Source of the DNA: Pochonia chlamydosporia 170
Taxonomy: Eukaryota > Ascomycota > Sordariomycetes > Hypocreales > Clavicipitaceae
Direction of reading: 5' to 3'
Length of the DNA stretch: 64,000 bases
Assembly (NCBI RefSeq): GCF_001653235.2
Contig: NC_035791.1
Location: 5,456,001-5,520,000 of the forward strand
Below the pieces are notes generated by a model. It made no database searches, had not been told where the DNA came from, and was given only the letters and a program-made list of their open reading frames with translations. The position numbers and the translations under genes are program-made. Shown piece after piece: positions 1 through 10,388 of the stretch. The first letter of the stretch is position 1, and each line of letters begins with the position of its first letter.

Positions 1-456
1 ATAGCACACCGAGCCGAGGGTGGCCGCTCAAGGTGAGCTGCACGAGGCTGTGAAGGCCACAGGTACCCGTTGACCAGATGTGGCGCATTCCCTTGGAGCC
101 ATAGCCTTCTGTGGCTGGTGAACTATCAGCTCCATAGAGCTCAAGTGTCAACGGGTGGGACTCGTGCTTGAAGCTCACAGCCGAGCACCTCCAAGACCAC
201 CTGTGTGGCATCAGATGCGTTCACGCTGCTCTGCTTTATTATCCGATGCAATCACCAATACAACCAAAACATTACCAAGTCAGCACATGATTCACGACCT
301 CAATTCCCGTACCGAGCGCGAAATCTCTGGGTCATTCCCACGGCATTGGCACGACGACTGACTGACCCCCTCCTGACAACTTCATACCGAGGTCGCATAC
401 TCTATTCATAGCATGCAGCCCTACAAATAGTGCTTCACCCCTTCTGTTTGCCCAGC
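1..456. other. Upstream region of sec5, no gene seen
   Basis: No reading frame here looks like a real protein. The stretch presumably holds the promoter and 5' leader of the exocyst gene that starts at 457. No clear TATA box or repeat was recognised. Confidence 0.5.
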
Positions 457-3400
457 ATGGCCGACTACGATCGAAAAGTACTCGAATTCTACCAGCTTCC
501 CAACCCGTATCCTGTAGAATGGCCTGCAGAAAAGGACGCTGGTGAGGAGTCCGCCGACGAGCAGGAATCCAAGAAGGGTCGACGGAAGTCTCGCTATGAA
601 GCTCTCGAATCGGCATTTGGTGGGCGAAGGAGCATATTTGGAGAAAGTGGACAAGGCTCTCTGAGCAGCCTGGTCCAAAAGGACGAAGTTGATCCCTTGG
701 GTACCTCGGACAGTGTTGTCCGATCGTTGGAGCAGCTGGGCTTGCCTGTGCAAGATGATGCGCGACTGCGTATGTGCCCATAACTATTCACCGGCCATTG
801 AAGGTGACTTCTGCTAACGGACGTAACAGGAAATCGATTCTTGTTGTCTTCAACAACCTTCTCCCCTGCCCTGTTTCTTTCACAAATGCACTCAACTGCA
901 GACACGAGGACATTACTCCAAGGCCTCGATGTTCTGTCGCAATCCATTGATCAGAAATCAGCATCACTCAAGGTTCTTGTTGAAAGCAACTTTGAGCGCT
1001 TCGTCAAAGCCAAGGCTACCATTGACAATGTCTACAAGGAAATGAAGTATCGTGGTATCGACCCCGTCCAGCAGCGACAATCCGGCCGCCATTCGCGCCA
1101 TACTAGTCGTACGAGCTTTGGCCGTAGCAGCGCCGGTGGCGCTCAAATCGGTCTCAACAATCCGCTTGCTCTGCCTATGTCTGACAGCCGCAAGAAGAAC
1201 GCTCTAGTCAAAGAAAGCGAATACGGAGTCATGGGTATCAAGGCCCCATTGTTAGACGTGTCAGCCAAGGCTGAAGATGTTTGGGGCCCAGCGCTGGGCG
1301 GTCGCGAAAAGGAGAAACATTTACGAAACGTGTCGACCAATTTGAACGAGTTTAAGGATTATGTTGAGTTGAGTGCCACTGTTGCAGACAGCGTCAAACG
1401 CAAGGATTACGAGACACTCGTCGAGAGCTATAACCGAGCCAGGAAATTTGCAGACGAGGCCAAGCAACTCTCAAGAGAACTCAACGGACAATCGCCAAGT
1501 GACAAGCAGCTGTACAAACTGGTCCTTGCTGGCCGCATGTGGAACGATGTCGATCAACAAATACAGACGTTCAAGAAGGATATGTGGAAGAAGCTAGTTT
1601 CGCTGCACACGTCAAGAGCAGAAGGCACGGGTGGTAGACCACAGGACCAGCATATGGAGCTGATTTCATTGTTACTTGAACTTGGCGTCGAGGATAACCC
1701 CATCTGGGTGTGGCTCCTGAGCAAGTATGATCACTTGAAGAGCAAAATGCAAGCCTCGGCAGATCGGTCCAAGATTGAAATTGAAGTGCTGCGGCGCAGA
1801 CTCGCTAACAGCGAGAAGCCAGAGCCTCACATCTTGGCATCATACCTCCGAACCCTGGGGCGTCAACCTATCGACGGCAAAATTTCATCCACGGACTCTA
1901 CAGACGTCATGGAATTATGGGACAAAATGCTTGCTTTCTTGACGAGCCTCATTTCCTCGCAGGGTATACTGGGAGAATTGGTCGAGTTTTGGCAAACCGC
2001 TCAAGGATTTATTGACGGCAAAACACAGCGTACTCTACCCTTGGGATACAATGGCGAATCTAGAGAACATCATCAGCTATCGACACAAGCTGTGAGCGAC
2101 CTGGAAAAGGGCATGGTCGAATTGGTTGACATCCTGCGGGACCATGTCCACGCCTTCTTCGTTGATGCACCTCCCGAAGACATCTCGCTGCTATTCTCAC
2201 CTCTCCCACTTTCTCCAAATTCGCCAGCTTCAGCAGGCGGCATCGGAGGCTCACTCACGCCCACAGCGCTTCGCGACCCCAGATTCAACTTTGACTCCAA
2301 CAACCCACCGCCTCCGTCTCCGAAAAGGGGCGAGTCATGGGAGAAGCTTGCTTTCTGGCCGCCGTGGTCCAATTCCATCAGCGGCGTAGAATACCTGTCA
2401 AAAATGCTTGCGCTTGTCGGATCCGGAGCCTCTGAAATGGCCAGCTTCAGCCCTGTCTCCTCTGGTGACGGCCGCGTCGTCGAACAGCTCAAAGCTCTTG
2501 TGGGCACATCCCGAGAGCGATGCGTCACTGCCCTCTGTGCCGCCTGGAATCGGGATGCCGAGAACATAAAATACGTCGAGGATTGGCAGCGGCCAGCTGA
2601 CTTGGGCGATGTCACACGGATGCCCACCACCTTCGCTGCGTTTGAAGGCGCACTTCTGTCAGGCATGCAGAAGATTCTCTACATTCCTGAAGCGATGGAG
2701 AAGCCTGGCGCGGAAAATATCGTCCTCCCGCCGCCTACGAAACTGCTGCAAATGGTTCGCAGTCAATACGTCACCACGCTGTATAAGGCGCTGAGTGGGA
2801 TGGTTGAAAATGCAGAACGTTCCCTCAAGAAGAATGAGGACGAATGGACAAACTCTCAGGATATTTCATTAGCACACGTCCCCACCTCCGTCACCTGCAA
2901 GAGCACACTCGACGCTGGCGATCGAGTAAGTCGAAACAAAACTACACCTCACCATCCGTCTGCTAACCACTCAACAGAACATCCGCATGCTCCTCACCCT
3001 GAGCAACCTCCAAGCCCTCCGTTCCCAAGTCGTCCCCAACCTCAACTCCCAATTCGAGAACGCCTTCTCCGTCAAACTCACCGACGAATCCAAAACCATC
3101 CGCGACGTCCTCGGCCAAATTGACGCCCGCCTCTTCCAATCCTACACCAAGCAATCCATCGAGAAGCTCCACGCCATCATATCCCCTGGCCTCGCTCTCA
3201 CCGACTGGGCCCCCCAGCCAAATACCCGTCCCACCAGCGCAAAGCCCTACGTCTACGAAGCTCTCCTCGCTCTGGTCCTCGTTCATTCCCAGGTATCAAC
3301 CACCGCACCCTCACTCACGCCTCAGGTTCTGTCGTTCTTGCTTGAACAAACATCCCTCCAGCTGCTTGATGCGTTCCGCAAACGACCGCGGTACTCCCTC

Positions 3401-3670
3401 GAGGCGCTCATGCAAGCTACTCTAGACGTGGAATTCGTCGCCCAAACTCTAAGTCAGTATACCACTGATAGGGCGTCGGAGCTACAGAGCCAGATATACC
3501 AGGAATTAGACGGACGTACAGACAACGACGCTCGTGCTAGGTTGCAGAGCGAGTTGCCAGAGATGAGGAGCGTTCTCAAGAAGTTACGGGAGGCGAGTAA
3601 GAATGAATTTGCGTGTTTTAAAAAGCAAAAGAGATCGGCCCCCAAGGTTGATCCAGCCGCATCTAGTTAG
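457..3670 (+). CDS. sec5: Exocyst complex component Sec5
   Basis: Sec5 is a subunit of the octameric exocyst, which tethers secretory vesicles to the plasma membrane at growing hyphal tips. Three exons fit by eye: 457-769, 830-2925 and 2978-3670. The introns are 60 and 52 nt with GTATGT and GTAAGT donors, and phase is kept throughout, giving 1033 aa, normal for fungal Sec5. The N-terminus (MADYDRKVLEFYQLPNPYPV) and the block right after intron 1 (NRFLLSSTTFSPALFLSQMH, then a conserved vesicle-tether coiled region around residues 110-180) are typical of the family. A Pro/Ser-rich low-complexity linker lies in the middle (around 2200-2340). The start at 457 is the first ATG in frame with the conserved N-terminus. 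It converges on the regulator gene at 3947-6188. The identification is by recognised family sequence. Confidence 0.93.
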
Positions 3671-3725
3671 AGTACGAATAAATGTAGCGTTTGATTCCTG
3701 TCATCCAAGATCTTTCACACCCAGT

Positions 3726-3804
3726 GTCATAGTAGTATATTGTACAATTGTGGTAGTTTCGAGGCATTGCAATGTCACAGTGGTGTGTTGTACAATTATG
3801 GTAG
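3726..3804. repeat. Imperfect direct repeat in the shared 3' region
   Basis: Two 31-nt copies, 3726-3756 and 3774-3804, lie 48 nt apart start to start between the convergent 3' ends of sec5 and the next gene. They match at 26 of 31 positions, and all five differences are transitions. Each copy contains a TGTACAAT core. Confidence 0.6.
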
Positions 3805-3946
3805 ATACATGGCTTAGCCGCTATCTACACCGAAACAAGCTCGCGCACAATTTTATCTACCACTTATTCCGTAATTTCACCAAACGCCAGAGGTATCTAG
3901 TCCATCCATTCATTATCCGTTACGCATAAGTATCCCCCACAGCACA

Positions 3947-6188
3947 TCAGCCAGTCGCATTCGGAAGAAGAAGGTGCGAGCAAAACATTAATTCTAGGGA
4001 TCGCGAGTCCGCAGGGGAGAATTGCGAGCCCCGCTGACGGGCTTCAATCGTGTCATCTACACTGGTTAGAATTTGGGTAATATGGGAGATGGTGTGACTT
4101 ACATTCCATGTCCAAGCTTTGGAAGTACTTTACAATGATGGGATCTTGGTCCTGTGTTGCTAGTTTTCCATCTGTGTCTCGACATGTTTGTGGTAGTGCC
4201 TTTCGTATACCGAGCAGCATTTTAATCAGGCCTGCTAGATTGCCGCCCTGTTGGGTGAAGACGCTGGGGTCGCGCTCGAGTGGCCAGCCTGGACGGAGGT
4301 GGTCCTGTTCCCATGCTTTGAATGCCCATGTTGATTTTTCGACGCAGTTGAGAAAGATGAGGGATGTGAGATAGATGTTGAAGCCAACTTTGGTCTTGCT
4401 GTCGGCGAGTTGTCTGTCCATGAGGTTGAGGAGCGCTTTGGACGTGCTGTTTGCTTTTCGCTCCGCTGCGGCATTGAGCTGCATGCACATCATGGTGTAG
4501 ATGTCGGCGTCGCTTTCATTTTCTGCCTCTTTGATTGGACGGCCGTGCTCAGAGTCGGCGCTGGGCTTTTCAATAATACTCCATTGGCGTTCTCGGTCGA
4601 TGCTTTCGACGAGGCCCCATAGTTCGAGTGCCTTTTTGAGAAGTTCGTCGTCTTTCTCGGCGAGTTGTTGTTTGGCTGTTTCGAGGGTAATGCACATGAA
4701 TCTAGATGGTTCGCGTTCAATAAAGAGGTCGAGCACATCCCGCATGTAGCTTTCCACTTTGCCGGGGACGTCATCTTTATCTTGGTCAATCATGATGACT
4801 TGGTGGATTGCTTCTTGGCCTTCAGGAGTGACACCTTGTTCTTGGAGAGGTTCAAGTATGGCAGCGGCGGCAGATAGAACTATGTTCTTGTCGGTTTCTG
4901 CGAAATGGGACACTTCAACAACGGCACCATTGTTTACGAGCTTCAGTTGCTCTTTAAGCAGGTTGATGCGATTTTGGGACAAGACGACTTGCACTCCGGC
5001 AGAGTATAGGTCCAGCTGCTCGTGTAGCCTTGAGCGAACGCATCCAGTCATCCAAACACGCGGCGAGAGAACCTTGCGGCACGTGTCGCAGGGCGTGCCT
5101 TTGCTGCAGATCTTGCGAAGAATACGGCATCGAATGCAGGCTCCCAATTTGCGAACCTCTTTAACTTCTTGGCGCCTGGCAGGGGTGAACTTGGATCTGA
5201 AATGTCGGGATCGACCATTGAGCACACCCGCGCTTGTATCCATCCGAACACCACCACGGTTCAAGGGAAGAGGAGCCAGAGGAGGATTCTCAGGGAGAAT
5301 GGGGGGTGAGGCGGCTGTCAAGTAGGTCATTTCTCCCCAAGGCTGTGTGGCAGCGGTATCTACAGTCGTGACGGGCGTACTTTCGGTTATTGCCGCGGAG
5401 CTATCCGCAACAGATGGAGATGTGGGTGTGGCATCGCCATTGACGAGCTGAGGATCGAGGAACGACGGGTTTAGGCGGGCCGCAGCGGCAACGGCGACGG
5501 AAATATTAGCCGCATCGGGGGATGCTTCGCTGGCTGGTAGGAGAGCCTGTAGTCTTTCTTCGGGGGATAGTTCTGTTGCGGTCGGTGGAGGTGTTTGGAA
5601 AGCGGCTGAACCTGTTCCTCATTAGCATTCTGGTGCGTGTCTGTGGCAAGACTCCGGAGGCTCACCTTTCTTCCCATTTGCCTGCGCTCGGGCTGTCTCA
5701 TAGCTGGCGGGGGGGTTGTCGAGAGTATACTGCTCTTGTAGCTCGAATCGCTCCCCGTTCTGCTGGGCGCCATTTGCTTGTGCCTGGGCCGCTGCAGTTT
5801 TGGTTCCACGGCTGTTCTCGTTCAGGTCAACCTGGCGAGACGCCTCTGCCAGCGTCTCGAGGGCACTCCAACCTTGGGGCAGAGAGCCAGGGGAAACTTG
5901 CTGGCCATTTGCCTGAGCTGCTGCCTGAGCCGCCTGCACTTGTTGATGTCGTTCGGCCGCCGTTCTCGCCTGTGTGATGCCATGAAGTTCAAGGCAGGCT
6001 CGCATACGTTCCGAGTCAGAGATGGCGGGACATCTTTTGGTAATATGCGTCGTCAAACTGTCGATACGGCCCTTGGGGAAGTTCTCTCCGCATTGCTTGC
6101 ACGTATGGGGGTATCGATTGCTGTTGTCGTTCAGCTTGGGGCCACGCTCGAAGTATTCGAGTATCAGAGGGTTCGGCCTGCGTCCCAT
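3947..6188 (-). CDS. Regulator with BED-like zinc finger plus Zn2Cys6 cluster
   Basis: Putative DNA-binding transcription factor. Exon 1 is 6188-5666 and exon 2 is 5611-4103 (54-nt intron, GTGAGC donor). A probable last exon is 4056-3947, giving about 713 aa. Residues 1-55 begin MGRRPNPLILEYFERGPKL and contain a BED-like finger (C30, C33, H48, C53). A binuclear-cluster motif follows at C333-x2-C-x6-C-x5-C-x2-C-x12-C365. The rest is helical and unlike the usual fungal_trans middle domain. The start at 6188 is preferred over 6212 because family members begin at MGRRPNP. The 3' end is uncertain: reading through the last donor at 4102 stops at 4053, and an alternative acceptor stops near 4058. 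I know this architecture as a conserved Pezizomycotina family but cannot give it a symbol or target genes. Confidence 0.8.
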
Positions 6189-6212
6189 TGCGGGTTGTCG
6201 GGTGCGTTCCAC

Positions 6213-6800
6213 ACCGCCACACGCAGCTGGGATGCAATTTGAACGGCGTAACCGCCTTCTCCCGTACTTTAAAGCCGGAGTATAGAGTAGATTTCAGCTG
6301 AAACGGGTCGATTGGCTGGTATTTCAACGAGATCAGGCTGGTGGGATATTGTGATGGGAGCATGGCGGGACGGATTCTGCCTTTGTTGACCGACAAAGTT
6401 TTTCACACCGCCTGCATTTTGTCGGACCCACAATTTTCCGGGTCTGATGGTGGCTGGAAGGCGAGTTGGGTTTGAGTTTGGTTCGGGAAGTGGGTCCATC
6501 ATCTTTCAAGAATAACAACCACAACCATGAGATGAGAAGGCAAGGAGGGACCACGACCTACGACGATTCTTTCGGTGCCTGCCTACATATACATAAGCTA
6601 AGTTGGGATGAGGAACTTTGTAAGATGCGAAACTGAAGACAAGGATGGATAACATTGAGGCAGTCAACTTGCAAACCATAACCAAGAGAACTCCAGCGCC
6701 AAGACACATGAGCAAACCAGGAATTGCACATAGCGAAGTCACATTTTATATTCATCTCAATCTAGCTGCCATGCCCATATTGTGATACTAGTCAAGTCCC
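6213..6800. other. Intergenic, no gene seen
   Basis: This is the leader and promoter side of the BED/Zn2Cys6 regulator, and the 3' flank of the hydrophobin-like gene. Several short frames occur, but none has codon pattern or motifs to support it. Confidence 0.5.
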
Positions 6801-7191
6801 TCACAACTCAGTATTGAGATTCGTAGGAATGCTGCACATTATGCGATGATACCGCCCAAACTTCGCCTCGCGACAGCAATGAAGTCTCTTGTCGATCTTC
6901 TCGCAATCCTTCTTGAGTGCGGCAACGGACGAAACGTCTTGAGCTGTTTGATGGCAGTCAGAAAGGCAGATGATTCAGGGGACTTCTTCCGGTGAAAGAC
7001 TTCACTTACGATTGACGCAATGTCGAGCTCCATATTGGTAGTCAGCAACGCAACATTGGAAGACACTGCCCTGCTCTAGGCATATACCGAGTTTATCGTC
7101 TGGAGCATCTTCTCTGAGGTTGATGCAGCCTTTGTCGCCCAAAACCATGCCGCTTAAGGTCGCCAGAATGAAAAAGTGCTTGATAAGACAT
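6801..7191 (-). pseudogene. Class II hydrophobin-like gene with broken signal-peptide frame
   Basis: Joining 7148-7010 to 6943-6801 (66-nt intron, GTAAGT donor, CAG acceptor, phase 1) gives a protein whose last eight cysteines run C-x8-CC-x10-C-x15-C-x8-CC-x12-C. That is almost the class II hydrophobin spacing. The NP after the fourth of these cysteines and the C-x2-P-x-NL tail also resemble the family, whose members are secreted amphipathic surface proteins. It is much more charged than usual. The same frame continues upstream into a hydrophobic signal-like stretch (LIKHFFILATLSGMVLG) but meets a stop before any ATG. The well-placed ATG at 7191-7189 is one base out of frame, and an A5/T5 run at 7171-7175 lies between them. 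Either a one-base indel inactivated the gene or the assembly has a homopolymer error. Without it, only a leaderless product from 7148 is possible. Confidence 0.6.
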
Positions 7192-7273
7192 GGTACAGAT
7201 GCGAAGAAATATTCCGTTCATTTAACGCGAGAAGATTGCAAAAATGTTGAGAGTGTTGGAGGGTGTAGACTGC

Positions 7274-7283
7274 TCTATATACA
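7274..7283 (-). promoter_or_regulatory. TATA-like box of the hydrophobin-like gene
   Basis: On the minus strand this reads GTATATAGAG, about 85 nt upstream of the ATG at 7191. A C/A-rich, leader-like sequence follows. The position fits a fungal core promoter; no experiment supports it. Confidence 0.4.
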
Positions 7284-8688
7284 CAGTCCGTTATTAGGCT
7301 GTTTATTTTTGCTTTTCGAGATTCCGACCTGATGGGTTTAGGAGCTGAATCACCTTAACAAGAAGCGGGGGCTTTTGTAAGTTCAGACCAGAGTTGAGGT
7401 AACACTACAGCTAGTACAAGGCAGCCACGCATGGGAAAAGCAACCAAGACGGGAGGGAGATGGTCGTAAAAGAAAGTAATAAAAGAGCGCTGGCTTACGT
7501 GTTCTATCTTCTAGCCAATTGCAATGGAGATGTTGTTGTCTGCAATATATATTGTCTCGCAAGATACTGGCATCCAATTTACAAGCCAAGGTCCTTTATC
7601 ACGAAACACCTTTACGAAAGGGCCAACAGGCCTGCCTTTGCTTAATAAAAGTATATTTGTGCATCAACCATGCTGGGTTGAGGCTTCTTTCTTATGCGAA
7701 GGCGGCTCGGCCGTTTACTTCATTGGCCAAACCTGCAAGTGAAGCTTACCTGGCAGTTCCTACGGTCATCTTTCGTCATTGTTGTTTAAGTGATGAACAC
7801 CGGGAGAAGGCCACACAGCGAGAAGAGAAATTATCAACATCTACTGTTATGCTGCTGCTGTCCTCTTCTATCTTCGAGCTTGCCCATGGCGTTTGTGGTT
7901 TCGTGTCAGTCTCGGCTTAGGTTCAATGCTCCGGTGAATGAGCTCACAACCCATCCTCTGTGTCTGCTGTCCAGCGTGGAATGCATTTCCTGGAATCAGT
8001 ATACAGAGGCAAGTATTAAATTCATGCTAACGCAATTAGACAATGTACGCGGTGTTTTAGTGTTATAAGATCAATCGATGGCTATTTTTGTAGAAGGCTA
8101 CATTGGTCTAGGGTAACCACGTACAACAACGTAAGTCGAACAGTGTCAGTATTCTCGCTACAATGGTTGAACTTGTGAGATGGCGTGCATACGTAGTGCT
8201 TTGTCAACTACTATAAATGAGTGTTAAAAGTTTGTTAAGTATGCAAGGCTCTGCATTCAGTCACATGCTCCCGAGACACCCGTGGAGAGTGCCCAACACC
8301 GGCGACACTCAAGGAACAAACAAAGTGAACAAAATAGAATAGTTCAACCTGTATGAACCAGAGTCTTAATTACAGAACGCCACCATTAGCTCATTCTGGT
8401 TGTATCTTTAGAAGCTGTACGTACACTAAGCCATGCGCGATGCGGCGTTTGTTTCCTATCTGGGTAAGTCTAAGATCTCAAGATGCCCACCAATAATACA
8501 GCCAACGCAATTGCTCGGTTTAAGAGGATAGTTAAATGAGTTACTTGCGCGGTAATGCTGTACAGTAACATAAAGCGTGGCTAATAACTATATGAAGTAT
8601 CCAGTCTGTCCCACCTTCGCTGCCTCGTGGTACTGATCTTCGATTGATGCCCCAAAGTCAACACCAGCTAGCACAACATCAATTGACA
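7284..8688. other. Intergenic, AT-rich, no gene seen
   Basis: About 1.4 kb between the divergent hydrophobin-like gene and the SDR gene. Short frames exist on both strands but lack recognisable domains or convincing splice structure. It probably holds the two promoters. Confidence 0.5.
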
Positions 8689-9658
8689 ATGTCCAAGAAA
8701 ACAATATTCATCACCGGCTGCTCAGCCGACTCTCTCGGTGCATCTATCGCAATAGAGCTCGCCAAACAACAGCATTTCGTCTACGTCACAGCCCGCAATC
8801 TCTCAAAGATACCGACCTCGCTTGCAAGCCTCGCCAACGTCGCAGTCCTCAAACTAGATATATCATCACCCGACTCAATAGCCGAAGCAGTCAAGACTGT
8901 AAAAGAAGTAAATGAGCGTAATGGCCTCACAGGCATAGATGTCCTCATCAACAGCGCCGCAAGGGCGTACACAATGCCCATCCAGGACATGGACATCGAC
9001 GAGGCACGGAGGCTATTCGACACAAATGTCTGGGGCACTCTGCGCTTAATACAACATCTCTCACCTATGATTATTCCTAAAAAGGGCAGAATCGTCAACA
9101 TTAGTAGCGTCGGGGCTGTGGTTAATACCCCCTGGCAGAGTGAGTTCCCGAACAAACAGGGCTAGAGTATAGCTAAGTCTGCGCATAGGCACGTACTCTG
9201 CTTCAAAGGCAGCCTTGACGCGATACTCGGAAATTCTGCGCCATGAACTTGCGCCGTTTGGTGTGTCTGTGGTGACGGTCATGCTTGGCACGGTGGCCAC
9301 TCAGTTTAAAACGAACGAGCCGATCCCAGATATACAACCTACGTCGCGCTATTTTCCGATCTTAGATACGATTACCAATTGGGCAAACGGGAGTGCTGGG
9401 CCGCAAGGAGGGCCGGTTCATGATGTGGTTGAGAGTTTGTTGCCGTATATTATTGAGGATGGACGAGGAGGCTTGGCGTGGATTGGGCATTACAGCACGA
9501 TTATCCGTGTGTTATCGCATTGGGGACCTGCGTGGATTTTGGTATGTCGCTGGTATTAGCTTGTAGTTTCCTTGCTAACGTTGATGTAGGATAAAATGGT
9601 TACTCAGGACCAAGGGCTGGTGGAGTTGAAGGCAGTTGAGAGCGCCAAGGACAAATAG
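8689..9658 (+). CDS. Short-chain dehydrogenase/reductase, AYR1-like
   Basis: NAD(P)(H)-dependent oxidoreductase of the classical SDR superfamily, closest in pattern to 1-acyl-dihydroxyacetone-phosphate reductase (AYR1), a lipid-droplet/ER enzyme of phosphatidate synthesis. Exons are 8689-9139, 9189-9541 and 9590-9658 (introns 49 and 48 nt), giving 290 aa. Visible motifs: the Rossmann start KTIFITGCSADSLG, LKLDISSPDS, the VLINSAARAY variant of the NAG motif, the serine of VNISSVGA, and the catalytic YSASK formed across the first splice junction. The ATG at 8689 was chosen over 8647 because SDRs begin just before the first beta strand. The NSA in place of NNAG is unusual but occurs in the family. 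The exact substrate is uncertain. Confidence 0.85.
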
Positions 9659-10388
9659 ACAAGGTGTGGTCGCAAGTTGGTTAGGAATGCCTAATTTGGG
9701 TTATTATGTAGATATAGCCCTGAGACATTAAGGTTGCACAACTCTCAAGATATTCTGACTGTAGACCCCTATCCCTAACCTGTCTGCACTTGATATGGAA
9801 GCACATCTTCATTTCCTGCGTGGCTGTCATCTTGTGCCTGGAGGCTTGGCATGCAGATCTTCAGGTGAGAATAAGACGAGATGGAACTAACAAAGGAACT
9901 AAGTGCAGGATAAGCAGCTATTTTAAGTAGCGCCACATTCTTTCGTCTACGGTTGTACTCCATAGTTGCTGGTTGCACAACTGGAACAAAGATGATTGTA
10001 TATGTTCAAGTTGTTCGGTCGTTCTTGATCGCCATGCAAATTAGAGTATCCGTACGTCCTTTCAAGCCCATCGGCACTGCTTCACCTCCATCCAAAAATA
10101 ACCAACTCTTTTGTTCTCAACTACTCCTTGTCCCAACGCTCCGCTCATCACTTCATGTTCCCCACGTGTGCTGACCATTCGATGCTGACAGTACACTAAA
10201 CATCCCGGTATATGACGAAGGAACATCAAGGGCATCGATCCAACTTGGACATGGACAAGGACATGCATGAAGCCACGATGGCGGGGTTACATCAATGTGA
10301 ATCAGACTGCAGATAAAAAAGACGCACCCGCATGGCCGTAGTAATTCCAATTGACCTGTACAAATCCTCGCCGTATGATACAAGTGCT
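9659..10388. other. Intergenic, no gene seen
   Basis: The 3' flank of the SDR gene and the promoter of the GH92 gene. No supported coding sequence. Confidence 0.5.

Noticed and set aside
6839..7066. 75-residue minus-strand frame
   Set aside because: It reads through the hydrophobin-like intron in another frame and destroys the cysteine pattern.
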